Source: Leucogyrophana mollusca
Lineage: Eukaryota > Basidiomycota > Agaricomycetes > Boletales
Reading direction: 5' to 3'
Assembly: GCA_021014945.1 (NCBI GenBank)
Contig: MU266442.1
Span: 1-64,000 of the forward strand
DNA: 64,000 nt
In this document: piece after piece, positions 47,885 to 59,683 of the stretch
Numbering within the stretch: the stretch's first letter is position 1
How the letters are laid out: the number at the start of each line of letters is the position of its first letter
Notes under the pieces: model-generated
What the model was told of the DNA's origin: nothing
The model's database searches: none
What the model saw: only the letters and a program-made list of their open reading frames with translations
Made by a program: the position numbers and the translations under genes

Positions 47885-49254
47885 TTGATGCCGACGTTGA
47901 TTTCTTCGTTTTGTTCCGATGGTGGAGTGTACGATTATTAGTGTGTGCGTCTGTTGGATATTGTATCGTTTGCTAATCCATGCTGCGCTGAATCATTCGT
48001 GCTTCCTGAGTTACTCAAAACGGTACACTTGCAGCGATTCAACTCAGGTTTGCGTCCTCTGGAGTCGATGCTGCACGCGTAGCTGCTCAGTGGTTGAACA
48101 GTGCGTTCACTGCGGCAATGTAAAGTATGTTTGCATTTGTTATTGATTGCTCACACACCGCCAGTAATCCGCCTCATGCGGGCATATGCTCTCTACAGCC
48201 GTTAGAGTAAGCTTCTGATCTTCCTGCTATTGTGCTTCTTTTGCGAGACGATTGGGATGGTAGTAATCAACGGAGTGCTACCCAACTTTCCGTTCATGGA
48301 GCGATGGGGTGCGTATAAATCTCTTTCCAGTACAGCGTATGTGTTGATTGACGGTGGGTCGGGACGGTCGATTTGCCCCCCGGTGAAAGCCCAGACGCTC
48401 TGCTTCGTTTGGTGAGCTACGCCGGTGGTTCTTGGTCCCTAAATTGAACTTTAGCTGACTCGGACTATGTGATACATAGGTACGCGGTATGTATTACCCG
48501 CGACCACTACCCCGAACCTGATCCATTGTGAGTTCGCTATGTTTGCTGACCTGAGCAGATCATGTGCTCAGCACACCGGCGATCATCGATCATTAATGCT
48601 GGTCCGTGGACGGTTATTAGCCTTCGTGCGCGGAGCTGAAAGCGACAGAAGGGTACCGAGCACGACATGGTTCGGGAATAGGGATATGCCCACCCAATCA
48701 GTGAGAGAGGGAGAGAGGGGTGGGCAATGTGATGACTCTCCATGTCCAGCTGAGATGCAGGATCGAAATCTGGCCAGTTTTAATTGCGCCTTTCATGCTT
48801 GAGCTTGAGCTTGCTCCCCGCTGACGTGCAATCGCTGACTTCGTTAAATTGTCGACATGTCAGATGCTGTTCGGGCGTCCGTTTCCGCCTTGCGTGTCTG
48901 AGTACTAAATAGCTGAGATTCGTTCCACATGGTGTACTCGTCACTGTTTGGGACGTTCCGCGTTCATTGGCAGAAAGGGGGAAGAAGAAAAGAAAGAGTT
49001 AAATGTCTCATTTATCGGATCCTATCCAATGACACAGATCAATGAGATAGCCCTCGATCTGCTTCGGTATGGTGAGACGGACTTTTGACTGGGGCCTGAA
49101 TCATTGATGAAGGGTGGGCCAAAGATTATGTAAAATTGCAGCTTGTGTGACCCCCCTAACCGGGGTCCCCAAATAAATCTCCGCCCTTACCGATTTACGC
49201 CGCACATCATCCCAACCAACGTCCAAATCTCCGTTCTCCTCCTTGCTCCCAGTC
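47885..49254. other. Intergenic region; 3' end holds the complex I gene promoter
   Basis: No gene seen up to the start at 49255. The last 110 bp (GTGTGACCCCCCTAACCGGG, AAATAAATCTCCGCCC) recur in reverse orientation near 60040-60085 beside a truncated copy of the gene, which marks this as a conserved promoter block. Confidence 0.5.
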
Positions 49255-51767
49255 ATGGCCGCATCACTCCTACGGCGGACCCTCGCCAAATCATCTCCTC
49301 TTCTGCGCACACGGGCTCGGGCCTTTTCAACCACGCCAGCGACACTCAATGTTCAAGTGGAAGACAGCGCAAGGACGACAGGCGCACGGAATGTCTTCGA
49401 GAGCCACACGGTCGAGGACCTGCACGGGATGAGCGCAGCAGAGATCCTCACTGAGACGGGGACACGCGCCGATGCGAAGCTGAGGCACTTTACGGGTGCG
49501 TTACTACCCTCCCAGGTTTTTGGTATTGGTGCAGATTTAATTTTGAGTCGAATGCTTTGTGTGGGTGGGGTGTAGTTAACTTTGGGTGAGTGAAATGCGA
49601 ATGCCACTGGGTATTATGAGGGTTTTCTGGGGGCTGATGTGGTGTGCAGGCCGCAGCATCCCGCCGCTCACGGTGTGCTCCGCATGATCCTTGAGATGAA
49701 CGGCGAGGAAATTCTCCGTGTCGACCCCGTACGTCTCATTGGCATCTCCATTCACCCACTAACACCTGATCATCACGACCACCAGCACGTCGGCCTCCTC
49801 CACCGCGGCACCGAAAAATTGATCGAGTACAAGACATACACACAAGCACTGCCTTACTTCGACCGCCTCGACTACGTCTCCATGAGTACGCCTCCCCTTC
49901 CCTCTTATCTCAAAACAAAATCAACCAGGTTTGTATTACTGATGCGAACGTGCAGTGACGAACGAGCTGTGCTACTCTCTCGCGGTCGAGAAGCTCCTCA
50001 ACATCGAGGTCCCCGAGCGCGCCAAGTGGATCCGAACCATGTTTGGCGAAATCACCCGTGTGCTCTCCCGTGCGTGCCCTTCCTTTCTCTTCAAATACTC
50101 GCGAACCGACTAACCTCGCTCATGAACCAACCCCACCCCAGACCTAATGGCCGTCCTCACGCACGCCATGGACGTCGGCGCACTCACCCCCTTCCTCTGG
50201 GGCTTCGAAGAGCGCGAAAAGCTCATGGAGTTCTACGAGCGCGTCTCTGGTGCGCGCCTCCATGCCGCATACGTCCGCCCTGGCGGCGTTGCCTTCGACC
50301 TCCCCCACGGCCTCCTCGAGGACATACACAAGTGGGCCACGCAGTTCAGCTCCAGAGTGGACGAGATCGAGGAGGTCGTTACGGGGAACCGCATCTGGAA
50401 GGAACGGACGGTGGGGATCGGGCTGGTGACCGCGAAGGAGGCGATGGCATATGGGTTCAGCGGGGTTATGTTGAGGGGGAGCGGTGTGCCCTGGGATCTG
50501 AGGAAGGTGGCGCCGTATGATAAGTATGATGAGGTACGTTGGTGTGGTTGGGCTCTGGTGTGGGTTGGGTGCGGTGCTAATGGGGTATAGGTCGAGTTCG
50601 ATATCCCCGTTGGTAAGAACGGCGATTGCTATGATCGGTATCTGTGCAGAGTGCAGGAGTTCAGGGAGAGTCTGCGCATCATCCACCAGGTCGGTTGCAT
50701 TTCCCCTCACCTAGATAACAAGACGTTTCGCTGACCACCAACCCACCAGTGTCTCAACAAAATGCCCACCGGGGTCGTCAAAGTCGATGATAACAAGCTC
50801 GTGCCGCCGCCGCGTGCGTCGATGAAGGAGAGCATGGAGGCACTTATTCATCATTTCAAGGTGCGTTTTGCCCTTTTCCATTCTCAGTCCCCACCCACTA
50901 TCACCCCTCCGTCATTCTACCCCCTTACACCTGCATCTTTCTACTCCTCCATTCATTCTCACTTTTCCGCCCTTCTAACCTCATCGATATCAATATCAAC
51001 ACTAACGCCTCATTCTCACCCAACAGCTATTCAGCGAAGGATACTCCGTGCCCCCTGGGGAGACATACAGCGCCATCGAGGCGCCCAAGGGCGAGATGGC
51101 TGTTTACCTCGTTTCGTACGTCCTTTCTCCTCCATCGCCCTATGTTCTATCGCATCTTCTCTCGTCTGCTACCGTCGCCGCCCCCACCCTCCATCATCAC
51201 CTCCGTCCACTTACATCGTCCAATGCGACTGTACTGACTCTCCTACCCGTATTTCTTTTCATCTTGTAGCGACGGCACTAACCGCCCGTATAAATGCAAA
51301 ATCCGCGCGCCGGGTTTCGCGCATCTCGCGGGTGCTGATTTCATGATGAGACGTACGTCGTCTTTCGCTCTTGCGTTCTTTGTTTGCGTTGTGTCCATTT
51401 CTCGCGGGCGCTGCTTCCTTCGTTGTTTCGTTGTTTCCTACTTTAGCTCACTCATTCCCCTCCTTTCTCGCGCCTGACCCCAACTAACCCATCTTTACAG
51501 ATGTAAGCCCCTCTTCCCCTCCCGACAATAACGCTAGCACTGGCCCTGATGCTAACACTAACTTTACCCACCCAGCACATGCTCGCCGACGCGGTCGCGA
51601 TCATCGGTACTATGGTACGTTCCTCGCTCTTCCCTCTCATCGTCTATACCGTGCTCATCATATCGTTTGTCAAAAACAGGATCTGGTGTTCGGGTAAGTC
51701 TGCCCTGTCTGATATCGTAGCTTAGGTGTGTGCTGATGGCCGCGCGTGTAGCGAGGTGGACCGGTAG
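49255..51767 (+). CDS. nuo-49: NADH:ubiquinone oxidoreductase 49-kDa subunit (complex I, NDUFS2/NUO-49)
   Basis: Fourteen exons sum to 1389 nt, 462 aa: 49255-49495, 49576-49585, 49650-49728, 49786-49885, 49956-50069, 50142-50533, 50591-50689, 50750-50860, 51027-51115, 51270-51352, 51501-51502, 51576-51614, 51680-51693, 51752-51767. The leader ([20 protein letters not shown]) is a mitochondrial presequence. Family blocks: [90 protein letters not shown] and the end IIGTMDLVFGEVDR. It lies at the junction of the NADH and ubiquinone arms next to iron-sulfur cluster N2. Exon 2 is 10 nt and exon 11 is 2 nt; without both, the frame and the conserved NFGPQHP and HHMLADAVA blocks are lost. Confidence 0.95.
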
Positions 51768-52620
51768 TAAACCCAGACTTGGATGCCGTTATCATTGTCG
51801 TTTTCGTTTGCGTAGTACGAACGCTAGAAAAGAATTGGTCTTGTTTTTCGGATGGGAGCCCGTGCGACACGATTTGACTTTGAGCTTTGAGCTTCGTAGT
51901 CTCCCTTCGTCAAAGCAATGTAGAACGAAGCCAATTCTTCACCCTATGGCTCTGCAGATATGCGTCGTACGAATTCTGTGGTAAGGGCGACCCCCTTTGG
52001 CGGGGTGATATTATCAAGTAATCATCCTACTCAGGGCGTCCAGTATTCCCTGTTCTCCTCGACTCCTCCCTCCGTGATCATGAAATCGGCGGGGGCCTTG
52101 GCGATGCCATCCATGTGCATTAGAGCTTATTCATAACGCTGTTAGTCCAGGGACCAGATCGCTACGAATCAGCTCTACTGTCATAAATGCAGCTATAACC
52201 TGCAGCAACTGCCTGTCGCGGTCTAACGATAATCTCTCTTTCCCTCAGCTCCGTCTCCAGCGTAGTGCGAGTGCTAGAGTTTGTTTTATCTCTTTGACGC
52301 TTCTGCTCGTAAGTTCAGTGCCTCATCCCCATTACTGCGCCTAAGCCAAGGGCTGGGACCTGTCACAATGCCCTAGCTCCTTCAGATAATGAGATAGATA
52401 TGAGGATGCGACAAGAAGAGAGAAGAGAACGAGTCTGGGGAAACTATAACGACCGGAGCAAATATATGTACGGACTCGAGGAGCGAAGCTAAGTCAACAG
52501 TGCACGGACAGATGACATCATAACAGGACCTCCCCCATCGACACTATAGTATCATCGTTTAACCCATCATAAGGGAAGTATACATGTAAAGTTATGTCAA
52601 AACCTTGCGAAAGAACCCTT
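51768..52620. other. Intergenic, 3' flanks of two convergent genes
   Basis: Between the ends of the complex I gene and kinase 1. From about 52535 the sequence (ATCATCGTTTAACCCATCAT) matches 60108-60140, so this is the outer edge of the duplicated module. Confidence 0.5.
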
Positions 52621-54427
52621 TTAATGCCTCTTCTCAGCCAACGACGGCCCCGAAGTATCACGCCTATGATAAACGAAGTGTGGCCCCCGCAATTCTTTCG
52701 GACCTCCCTCCGAAACAGGTGCAGCCAAAGATGCACTCGTCAGCGTAGCCAGAAGACGCCAGACAATGCTCTTGTTCTGGTCCCATACGGGCTCCTTGCG
52801 GTCGCAGACAGTTGGGTGAGATCGTAGCTGCTGAACAACTTCGCTCGCCTTGGGACGGGATCCTGGATCCACACCCCGGCATGCTCCGATCAAGCCCCAG
52901 ATAACATCATCGAGCTCGGCACTAGCTGGTTGAGGTAGCGGGCGATTCTCCATGATGGCTGGGATGATCTTGTAGGAAGAAAGGCGTGCAAACGGTGGAT
53001 TCCCACTAAAGATCTGGAGCAGTATGAGCGACAGCAAAAAGCTAGAGCCAGAACTGACTTCGTAACCCACGCAACCAAAAGCATATATATCACTGGCACA
53101 AGTCTTACGTTTCTGCTCAGCGTCATCTTCACTAAACAGCTCAGGGGCCATCCACGGGGCGGAACCCTTTCCGTTGGAACTTGAGTTTGTGAATTGCAGG
53201 TTTGAATCCTGTGCAAGAGTACACAACCCAAAATCAGCAACACAGGCTCTCAGATCTGCTGTGATGAGGATGTTTGCCTGAGAGCATTCCATGATGAACT
53301 GTGTGCTGGACATACTTGAGGATCACTTACGCCTTTCAGATCGCCATGTATTACTGGGGGATCGAACGAGTGGAGGTATTCAAGACCGAGTGCGACGTCT
53401 AGCATCTGCCACACATTCATGATTACAGCGTCAGGTTGAGGCATATCTGACCTACGCACCAGCGACAATCGATTTGCTTGCGAGCTATTTTCGAGATATT
53501 GAGTCAGGGTTCCATGATCCATCCATGGCGATACGAGACACATCCGAGGTGAGGGTTCGGTCATATTATACACGCCACAGAATGGCAAAACGTATGGGCT
53601 GGATAGCTGAGCCCACAGAACCGCTTCTTTCGAGTATGCCCATCATGATATCGTCACGCAGGACCAGGTGGGGCGGGTTAAATACAGACCTTGGTTAGAC
53701 TCTCCACTGCAGGGGCACCGAAGACACGCATGATCTTTACAGCGACTGCCTGCCCACCTAAGTCACCTTTAAAGACGTCCCCAAAGGATCCGCCAGCGCT
53801 CGGCAATCCGCTTGGTATAGTCAGGTTCCGGAGGATCAGCCGTGTAGGATACAGCCCAGACCTCTTGGATAGCTCAACTATTGTTCTCACAAGGGATGAA
53901 CGAATATCCTCAAGCTCAAAGGAGTCGAGGAGCTACACCACAATTATCAGCCGAAAACGGATTGTAACACAGTGAGGCTCTGGTATTACCTCTTGGAGGA
54001 GATCGAGCAGTGATTGCGCTTGCGATTCTTTTAGATTTACGAGCAGCTTTCGGTGCCGACGGTCTTTGGTAACTACCCGTATTCGAGTGGCGAGGCACAG
54101 TGCATCAAGTTTCAATATTCTGTTAACAAGAGCTGGGTCGCTGGAACGATGATATTCCTACAGTTCACATAAGGAGGTGTTCACTTGCAGAGTTTTGACT
54201 GTCTCAACGTACCACTTCGCACTGGTCGAGATAGCGACGTAGGGTGGTTATGATTGAGTCACAATAGATGATTTGGGCGATTTCGTCGCCTTTCCACTGG
54301 GAATACTTCGCCCTCAATGAGTCCACCTGGCTGGCGGGATATAGGTCGGGAATATAGCACGACAAACTGAGATCAAATGGGCAACACACCTGGGCACGTA
54401 TGACTGCAACAGCATCAAAGTGTACAT
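52621..54427 (-). CDS. Protein kinase, TKL-like mushroom family, copy 1
   Basis: Eight exons (54427-54390, 54330-54213, 54157-53990, 53932-about 53690, 53626-53460, 53405-53331, 53277-53059, 53013-52621), about 470 aa. Residues 1-140 are a helical N-terminal region (SQVDSLRAKYSQWKGDEIAQ, RHRKLLVNLKESQAQSLLDL). The kinase domain has the Gly loop GGSFGDVFKG, the VAVK lysine, CLVSPWMDHGTL (hinge), VIHGDLKGANIL (catalytic loop, HGD in place of HRD), ADFG and WMAPELF. The HGDLKGAN form is usual in Agaricomycete kinases of this type and the catalytic Asp, Lys and Asn are present, so activity is likely. The junction between the fourth and fifth exons is not resolved: the obvious GT (53689) and AG leave a one-base mismatch, also in copy 2; a GT 11 nt earlier would fix it. 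The start follows the conserved ATG shared with copy 2. Confidence 0.82.
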
Positions 54428-54636
54428 ATACAGAGGCTGATATCCGCTGTTAGAGATTGGTTAGGTAGAGGGAGTGCCTGACTGACCGGGCATATCATGT
54501 CAATCCCCGTGTGCGATCCCCCATCACCAAGGGGGGCTTTCAGCTGCTTCAGTTGGCCCACAAGTGAGTGAAGCTGTTTCTTGGTAGCCTTCAGTCTCTG
54601 TTGTAACTCTCCCTCCGCATCTCCTCTTTTCTCCTT

Positions 54637-55621
54637 TTAGAGCCTCCCAACGGTTGCCTTGTGGACCCCGACTAGCTCTTTTAGTATGGTACACAGAGTG
54701 CTACCCGCCTCAGTCTCGGGTATGAGTTTTTCGAGGTCAACGAGCTCCTTCTGAATCTGAAGGGCGTCGAGAGGTTCCCTCTCGGTGATGAGGTCGACGA
54801 TGTTCCATGCTGACTCCCTGGTGTTTAGGAATCGAGCTGTCCTCGACCCTTGTTCGACCATTTCCTTCCACAAGGCAGTGGACAGTTGCTCTTCGCGCTG
54901 GGAACCTACCTCTTCCTCGACATCACCCCATTTGGTGGTGGCAAGAATGACACTCCTCGTCGCATCATTACCAATCAACCTGTTGAACACCCCGAGGTTC
55001 TTGCGCGAGGTTACCAGCATACGGACTCGAGACATCTCGTGCAAATAAACGACACCGGCGAGCTTCATCTTGTCGCCATACCTGTTATAGATGCGGTCAG
55101 CTTATGTATATTTCGAAGCAACTGCACTCACGAACGCGCCATCCACACCGCAATTTGCCTCAGGATCGCCGAGACGTCCAAGAAGGTATTGTCAAATCCA
55201 GGAGTGTCAACGAAAACGACACGGCAAGTGGGGTCATCGGGATATTGGACAATAACATGTTGAATAGTGGCGGTGCAAGGCTTCAACCCGTGACCAACTT
55301 TGGTTGCATCGACCCCAGCTGCGTTGTTGATGAACTTTTCTGAATTCAGTCGGTGGGGAAGTAACATGATGTGAAAAACTTACGGTGCTTTTACCGGCCC
55401 CTGGGGGTCCCATTATGCTGATAAACGTTGTAAGTGGGGATGTCCGCCTTGAAGATCTTGAAGAAAACGTACGGAATGATGATGTCGGTCCCCTGAGCAT
55501 CCTTAACCGACAAGACCGTATCAGTCGACCTTTGCTCTCTGCCTTTCCAAATCTTTTTGATGCCTTGCCTAGGTACGGTGAATGTCAATGTGGTGCTATC
55601 TCCAAACAGACAAGAACCCAC
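54637..55621 (-). CDS. One-G-domain GTPase, copy 1, truncated
   Basis: Exons: to 55473 (start unclear), 55417-55384, 55334-55132, 55081-54637. Motifs: IMGPPGAGKST (P-loop), VDTPGFD (G3), VILATTKW (G4), then TRESAWNIVDLI and a helical tail LEKLIPETEAGSTL. The frame stops at a TAA (54639-54637). The same frame continues past it into coiled-coil sequence (RGDAEGELQQRLKATKKQLH, VGQLKQLKAPLG) that is present and intact in copy 2 (62595-63817). The start Met found in copy 2 is also absent, as ATC stands where an ATG could be. The gene is therefore probably a decaying copy that may still make a short G-domain protein. It sits about 210 bp upstream of kinase 1 on the same strand. Confidence 0.65.
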
Positions 55622-55829
55622 GTAACGATTTTGGTCCTGCTGCGACCAACCTTTGTGCCTACGATCGCGTTGGTACCTTCTCTGGCGCTTGAACTGGGAG
55701 GCTATATTGAGGAATTAGTAAACGAGAACCACGTAGAACAAGAATCTTACAGTCACCCTCGTGGTGGTGGGTCTAGTGGAGGTTCAGTGAGTCAAGAGAT
55801 GCATCCGAAGTAGCTGAAAAATTCGTACA

Positions 55830-56330
55830 AAGTAGTGACGGGGTTTTCTCGAGTGTCTGGCTGGATAGCGGTACCCGTTATTGGTTCCCCGTCGTTCGTA
55901 ATAACGTTTCTGCTTCATATCGCAACGTAAGTATGGTGACATACGCAAATAGGCAGTAGAGCCGCACGGAATGTTGGCTGCATAGGTGCCCGGGAGTTTC
56001 AATTTGGGCGTTGCGGCTTCCTCTTTCGCAGGTTCCTTGTTGGTAGACTATGATCGGGGTGAGCAAGTGAAGTACTTCCGCAGGCTGGGGTCTCACGGTA
56101 TGCTCCACCATTTCTAGTCTTCAATGTGGACGAGTCAGTCGTGATAACATGACGCAAGCTACCTAGAGAGCACGCACGAACTGTTTCCAATTTTATGAGC
56201 GCTCTCTTGAGACGAGGTCTTGCCTCCTCTGCTCTTGTGCTGATCACTGGACAGCATAGAAGTGAACATTGTGTAAGTGCGTCATCTCATGCCAAAGTGG
56301 ATACAAGAAACCTACGAAAAGGAACCTTGA
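55830..56330. repeat. Duplicated segment S, copy 1
   Basis: Matches 62230-62700 in the same orientation, for example AATAACGTTTCTGCTT, GACATACGCAAATAGGC, GGACGAGTCAGTCGT, GACGCAAGCTACCTAGAG and GTGCTGATCACTGGACAGCAT. In copy 1 it lies upstream (5') of the GTPase; in copy 2 it lies between GTPase and kinase. Minus-strand pieces that could be exons are shared (SSQESAHKIGNSSC / LSQERTRKIGNSSC), but no full gene can be assembled. Confidence 0.75.
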
Positions 56331-57610
56331 AGCATATTGCTGTCGCTGGCATTGTGGGGATCGTTTCGCGCCCGTGCCAGCATTTCGATTTCTTTCAGTG
56401 CGTTCTGCTCGATAACAGATGGCTTGTAGATGATCGCGAGTGTGAAAGAGATGACGACGAGAGTTCTCAAGAGACTGAGGAATGTACGTGATGCCAGAGC
56501 TCTGGGTATGGCCCAGTATGTATCGAGATACACGATGTTGCCTGCGCACCATGCTGCAAGATGCAACTTAGACCCTTGATGCTTGATGGATACTGATGAA
56601 TGCGTGTCCGAGGTATGCCAGTGTGGCAGCCAATCAGCAGAAGCTGCCGTGATGGCTGTTCGGAGTTAGCACTGCTGGTTTCAAATCGTCGTTTCCCTCG
56701 TCGGCTCCCCGAACCAACAAGCTTCTTCCGGCCGACAGGAGTCTTAAAGTTGACATTGGCGCGCTACTCGATGCCCTCTGCCTAAAACAGGGCACCGTTG
56801 GCAGGGGCATATGGGAGGAGGGGGTTATGCACGACACACAAGTGCACCGGGCGTTGATTACTGGAAGGAACTGCACCAGGTTTTGGTTATTTAACATAGA
56901 TTCGCAATAGCCGGGCGAACTTCGTGGTCGGGGCTGGTCGAGGTTGTCACTGTGAAATTTGAATAGCATCAAAATGTTCGACTTGAAATGGGTTATTGCG
57001 GTTGGCGGCGCGTTCGGGGTGTAGTACGTGTGTAAACGCAAACTCACCGAGTTCGTGCCACAGATGGTCGCAGTTTTCACCTACCACAGAACACGGATCG
57101 GTGAGCACGACTTCGACAGAGGATTCAGACGCCAGCCCGGGACAATGCTCTTCAACTTGTTCTCATCAGAGAGATGCACTCGTTCACTTTGGACGAGAAT
57201 CCCCGGCATGTCCCAGACCACTGCGTCGTTAGCTGGTCGAGGGCGGCTTAGCCTGCCCGACCTTGTTCGATTCATCTTGTGACTAGCAAACGCACAACGC
57301 AACATCCACGACACACGATCACGGTCTGCCGTGGTGAGGACATAGCCATGGCCCTTACCTGAATCGTTCTCGGAGAGCGCGTCCGGGTCGTAGTGACTCG
57401 GAAAACTGAAATGTGCGCCGGGTATACCCAAGGACGAGGATCACTTACTAGTAGTACACCGCGGGTGGGGGGATATCATGTACTCTATCCGAGACGTCTT
57501 GCCCCCGCCGCTACAACTTGAATGCATGACCATAGCACGAGCTGACCACTTCCGGTCGTGCCTTGCACCCTTCGTGGTGGTGATGGTGGTAATGTGTGTG
57601 AAGGATGGGG
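56331..57610. other. Region without a supported gene
   Basis: A minus-strand frame at 56566-56312 has a hydrophobic stretch (LSLLRTLVVISFTLAIIYKP) and may be a fragment of a membrane protein. A frame at 57431-57081 (minus) has fair composition but no motif. Neither has a supported start or splice sites. Confidence 0.35.
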
Positions 57611-59155
57611 TTACAAGCGGATCGTCCCCCCCCCCGGGACGCTCTGCAGACCTCCTTCTGTGCCCTCCACACCCTCCTCACGTTCGCCTTCCACCCCTTC
57701 ACCCCGGCCCCGCCACACATTCCCGTCTCCGCCATAGCGCTCCTGATCGTCCTCCCCATCACCGCCGCCGCCGCCGCTCATCGCCTCCTCCGCGCCCCTG
57801 TGGTGCGACGCCGGGTTGCCTCCTGCCCTCCTGCTTCCCCTCCCGCTTGCACCATACCCTGCACCCCACGCACCTCCAAGTCCCCACGCTCCCCCACGCA
57901 CCCCCCACGAGCCCCACGGCCCACGCGCCCATGCACTCCCCGCAAACGCGCCCATCTCGCGCAGGTGCGCGCTGGAGAAGGTCGGCGTGGGCACGCGCCG
58001 CCGGAGGACGAAGTGCGCGTAGAGAGTGGAGGCGACGGTGTAGAGCGTGAGGAGGACGAGGCTGGGGAGTTGGGGAGGCGAGGCGAGGAAGGCGAGGCGA
58101 GGAAGGCGAATGGGTGAAGAGGAAGGGAAGGTGCGGAAAGCGAGAGGAAAGGAAAGAAAGAAAGCGACATGCGACATGGCGAGTCAGCACGCCCACACAC
58201 AAGCCAGAACCGGCAAAACAAATGCACGTTATACCCACAAACACCAATATCCCCTCAAAGACCCCCCGCTCGCCCTTCGGGCGCGCGAACTATAAGTACA
58301 TGCGAAGCACCACCGCCATCAGCGCGTGTGAATAACCACAGACCACTCACATGCGTCGGCCACTCCACCTCAAACGCACACCCGTGCGCGTCGTCGCTCG
58401 GGAACTGCACGACGAGCGCGGGGGCGCCCGCGCCGTAGACGGAGGTGTCGCAGATGAACCGGATGGCGGCGTCCGCCCGCGGCCCGGCCGCGCGGGCAGG
58501 GGAGCTGGAGGACGAGTCGGGGCATGGTGAGCCGTTGGAGAGGAGGTGCGTGGGTGCGTTGGTGGTCATGGTGAGCGTGATGTTCACTTGACTTTCGGTG
58601 TGTCGTGTGTCATGGGTGTAAGTGTGGGTGTGGGTGTGAGCAGGAGTATGCGGGTTGGTAGGATATGTAGAAGCACAGGCGTACAGTTAGCACACATGTT
58701 CAATCACAACCAAGCGCAACTCCAACAAGCGTCTCCAACACCAACACACGTCCTCTAAACCACAACCACAACGGGACTCACCCAATCGAGAAATTCCCAT
58801 GGTCGCGCCGGACGAAGTCCGCAACGTCCGATTCATCGAGCTTCCAGGTCTCGCTGGCGACGCCGCGGGACATTCAGGGTGGATGTGCGCCTGGAGTCGG
58901 TGGTGAACTGGTAGTCTTTGCTGGGGTGTCAGTTAGTTAGTCGTCAGGTGATTAATAGTGGGTGGAGTTTGTGTGTCATGGACGAGAAGGAGCAGTTGGG
59001 CGCAAACAAACAGACACACCTCGCTTTGAGGGGATTGAGGTCGTAAAGTTGCCCTCGTCATCGTGCAGCGTGCAGGGCTTCTCCTGCGCGTGCGCGGGTA
59101 ACCACGATGATGATAGCAGCGTTAACGTGAATGCTGACTTCGACAGAGGGAGCAT
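57611..59155 (-). CDS. MRH-domain / ATG27-like type I membrane receptor, frame disrupted twice
   Basis: Exons on minus: 59155-59020 (signal peptide, then EKPCTLHDDEGNF), 58920-58782 (KDYQFTTDSRRTSTLNV ... DFVRRDHGNFSIG), 58591-58351 (QVNITLTMTTNAPT, IRFICDTSVYGAGAPALVVQ, CAFEVEW), 58289-58201 (FARPKGERGVFEGILVFVGI, start of the TM helix) and 58061-57611 (LVLLTLYTVASTLYAHFVLR, then a Gly-rich cytosolic tail). The layout fits the mannose-6-phosphate receptor homology/ATG27 family that cycles between Golgi, vacuole and autophagosome membranes. Compared with the family pattern one base is missing after GNF (frame leaves YDLNPL) and two bases are missing at the conserved NVC-R (the Cys codon is lost). 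The two losses together restore frame, but a stop lies between them. This is either a young pseudogene or two base-calling errors in a GC-rich area. The Gly-rich tail carries many overlapping frames that should be ignored. Confidence 0.65.
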
Positions 59156-59683
59156 CGCTACGGGTGTACAGTATAGGAGACAGACTGACGGACACCAGGG
59201 TTAACCTGGACTCAGGCGCTGAATACTACCTTCCTAAAACAGGCTGTAGGCCAAGGAACAGGACGAGCGTGATGGGGGAGGGAGAGGAAGTTGCCAGACG
59301 TTGATTTCAACGAGGACCCACCGAATCCACGGTCCTACGATCTTTCTCCGCCTTCATCTCCACCCTCCCCACCTTCCAAAAGCGCAAACATGCTCCGCCT
59401 CCGGATGATGGCGCGCCACAGCTCAAGCGCACACGCCGCTTACAGGGGCGCAGAGGCGGAGTCGGAGGGCAAGCTCGGCGCGCAGCCGTCCGGTGCGCGC
59501 TTCTCCCGTTTACTGTGCTGATTATCGTGCCGCAACCTGTCTTGGTATATACACGACAGGCGCACAATAACCAAACCCCAACGACCTCCTCGCCCCAATC
59601 TCCCCCATCACCCTCGCCTTCCTCAAAAAATCCACCAAGCCCCTCCTCCCCACCTCCATCTCCACAAAATCAAAAGGACTCAC
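59156..59683. other. Intergenic region, no gene recognised
   Basis: GC-rich with open frames on both strands but no motif. The 3' part (59580-59680) is Pro/Ser-coding low-complexity sequence on plus. Confidence 0.4.

Noticed and set aside
50144..50710. Minus-strand frame of 188 codons
   Set aside because: Antisense shadow of exon 6 of the complex I gene, a result of high GC at third positions.
53200..53220. tRNA-like T-loop words (GTTTGAATCC and, at about 60755, GTTCGAATCC)
   Set aside because: They lie inside kinase coding exons, and no acceptor stem or anticodon arm can be folded around them.
57478..58247. Long overlapping frames on both strands with Pro- or Arg-rich translations
   Set aside because: Shadows of the GC-rich tail of the MRH/ATG27-like gene. 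Only the minus frame in phase with the TM helix is supported.
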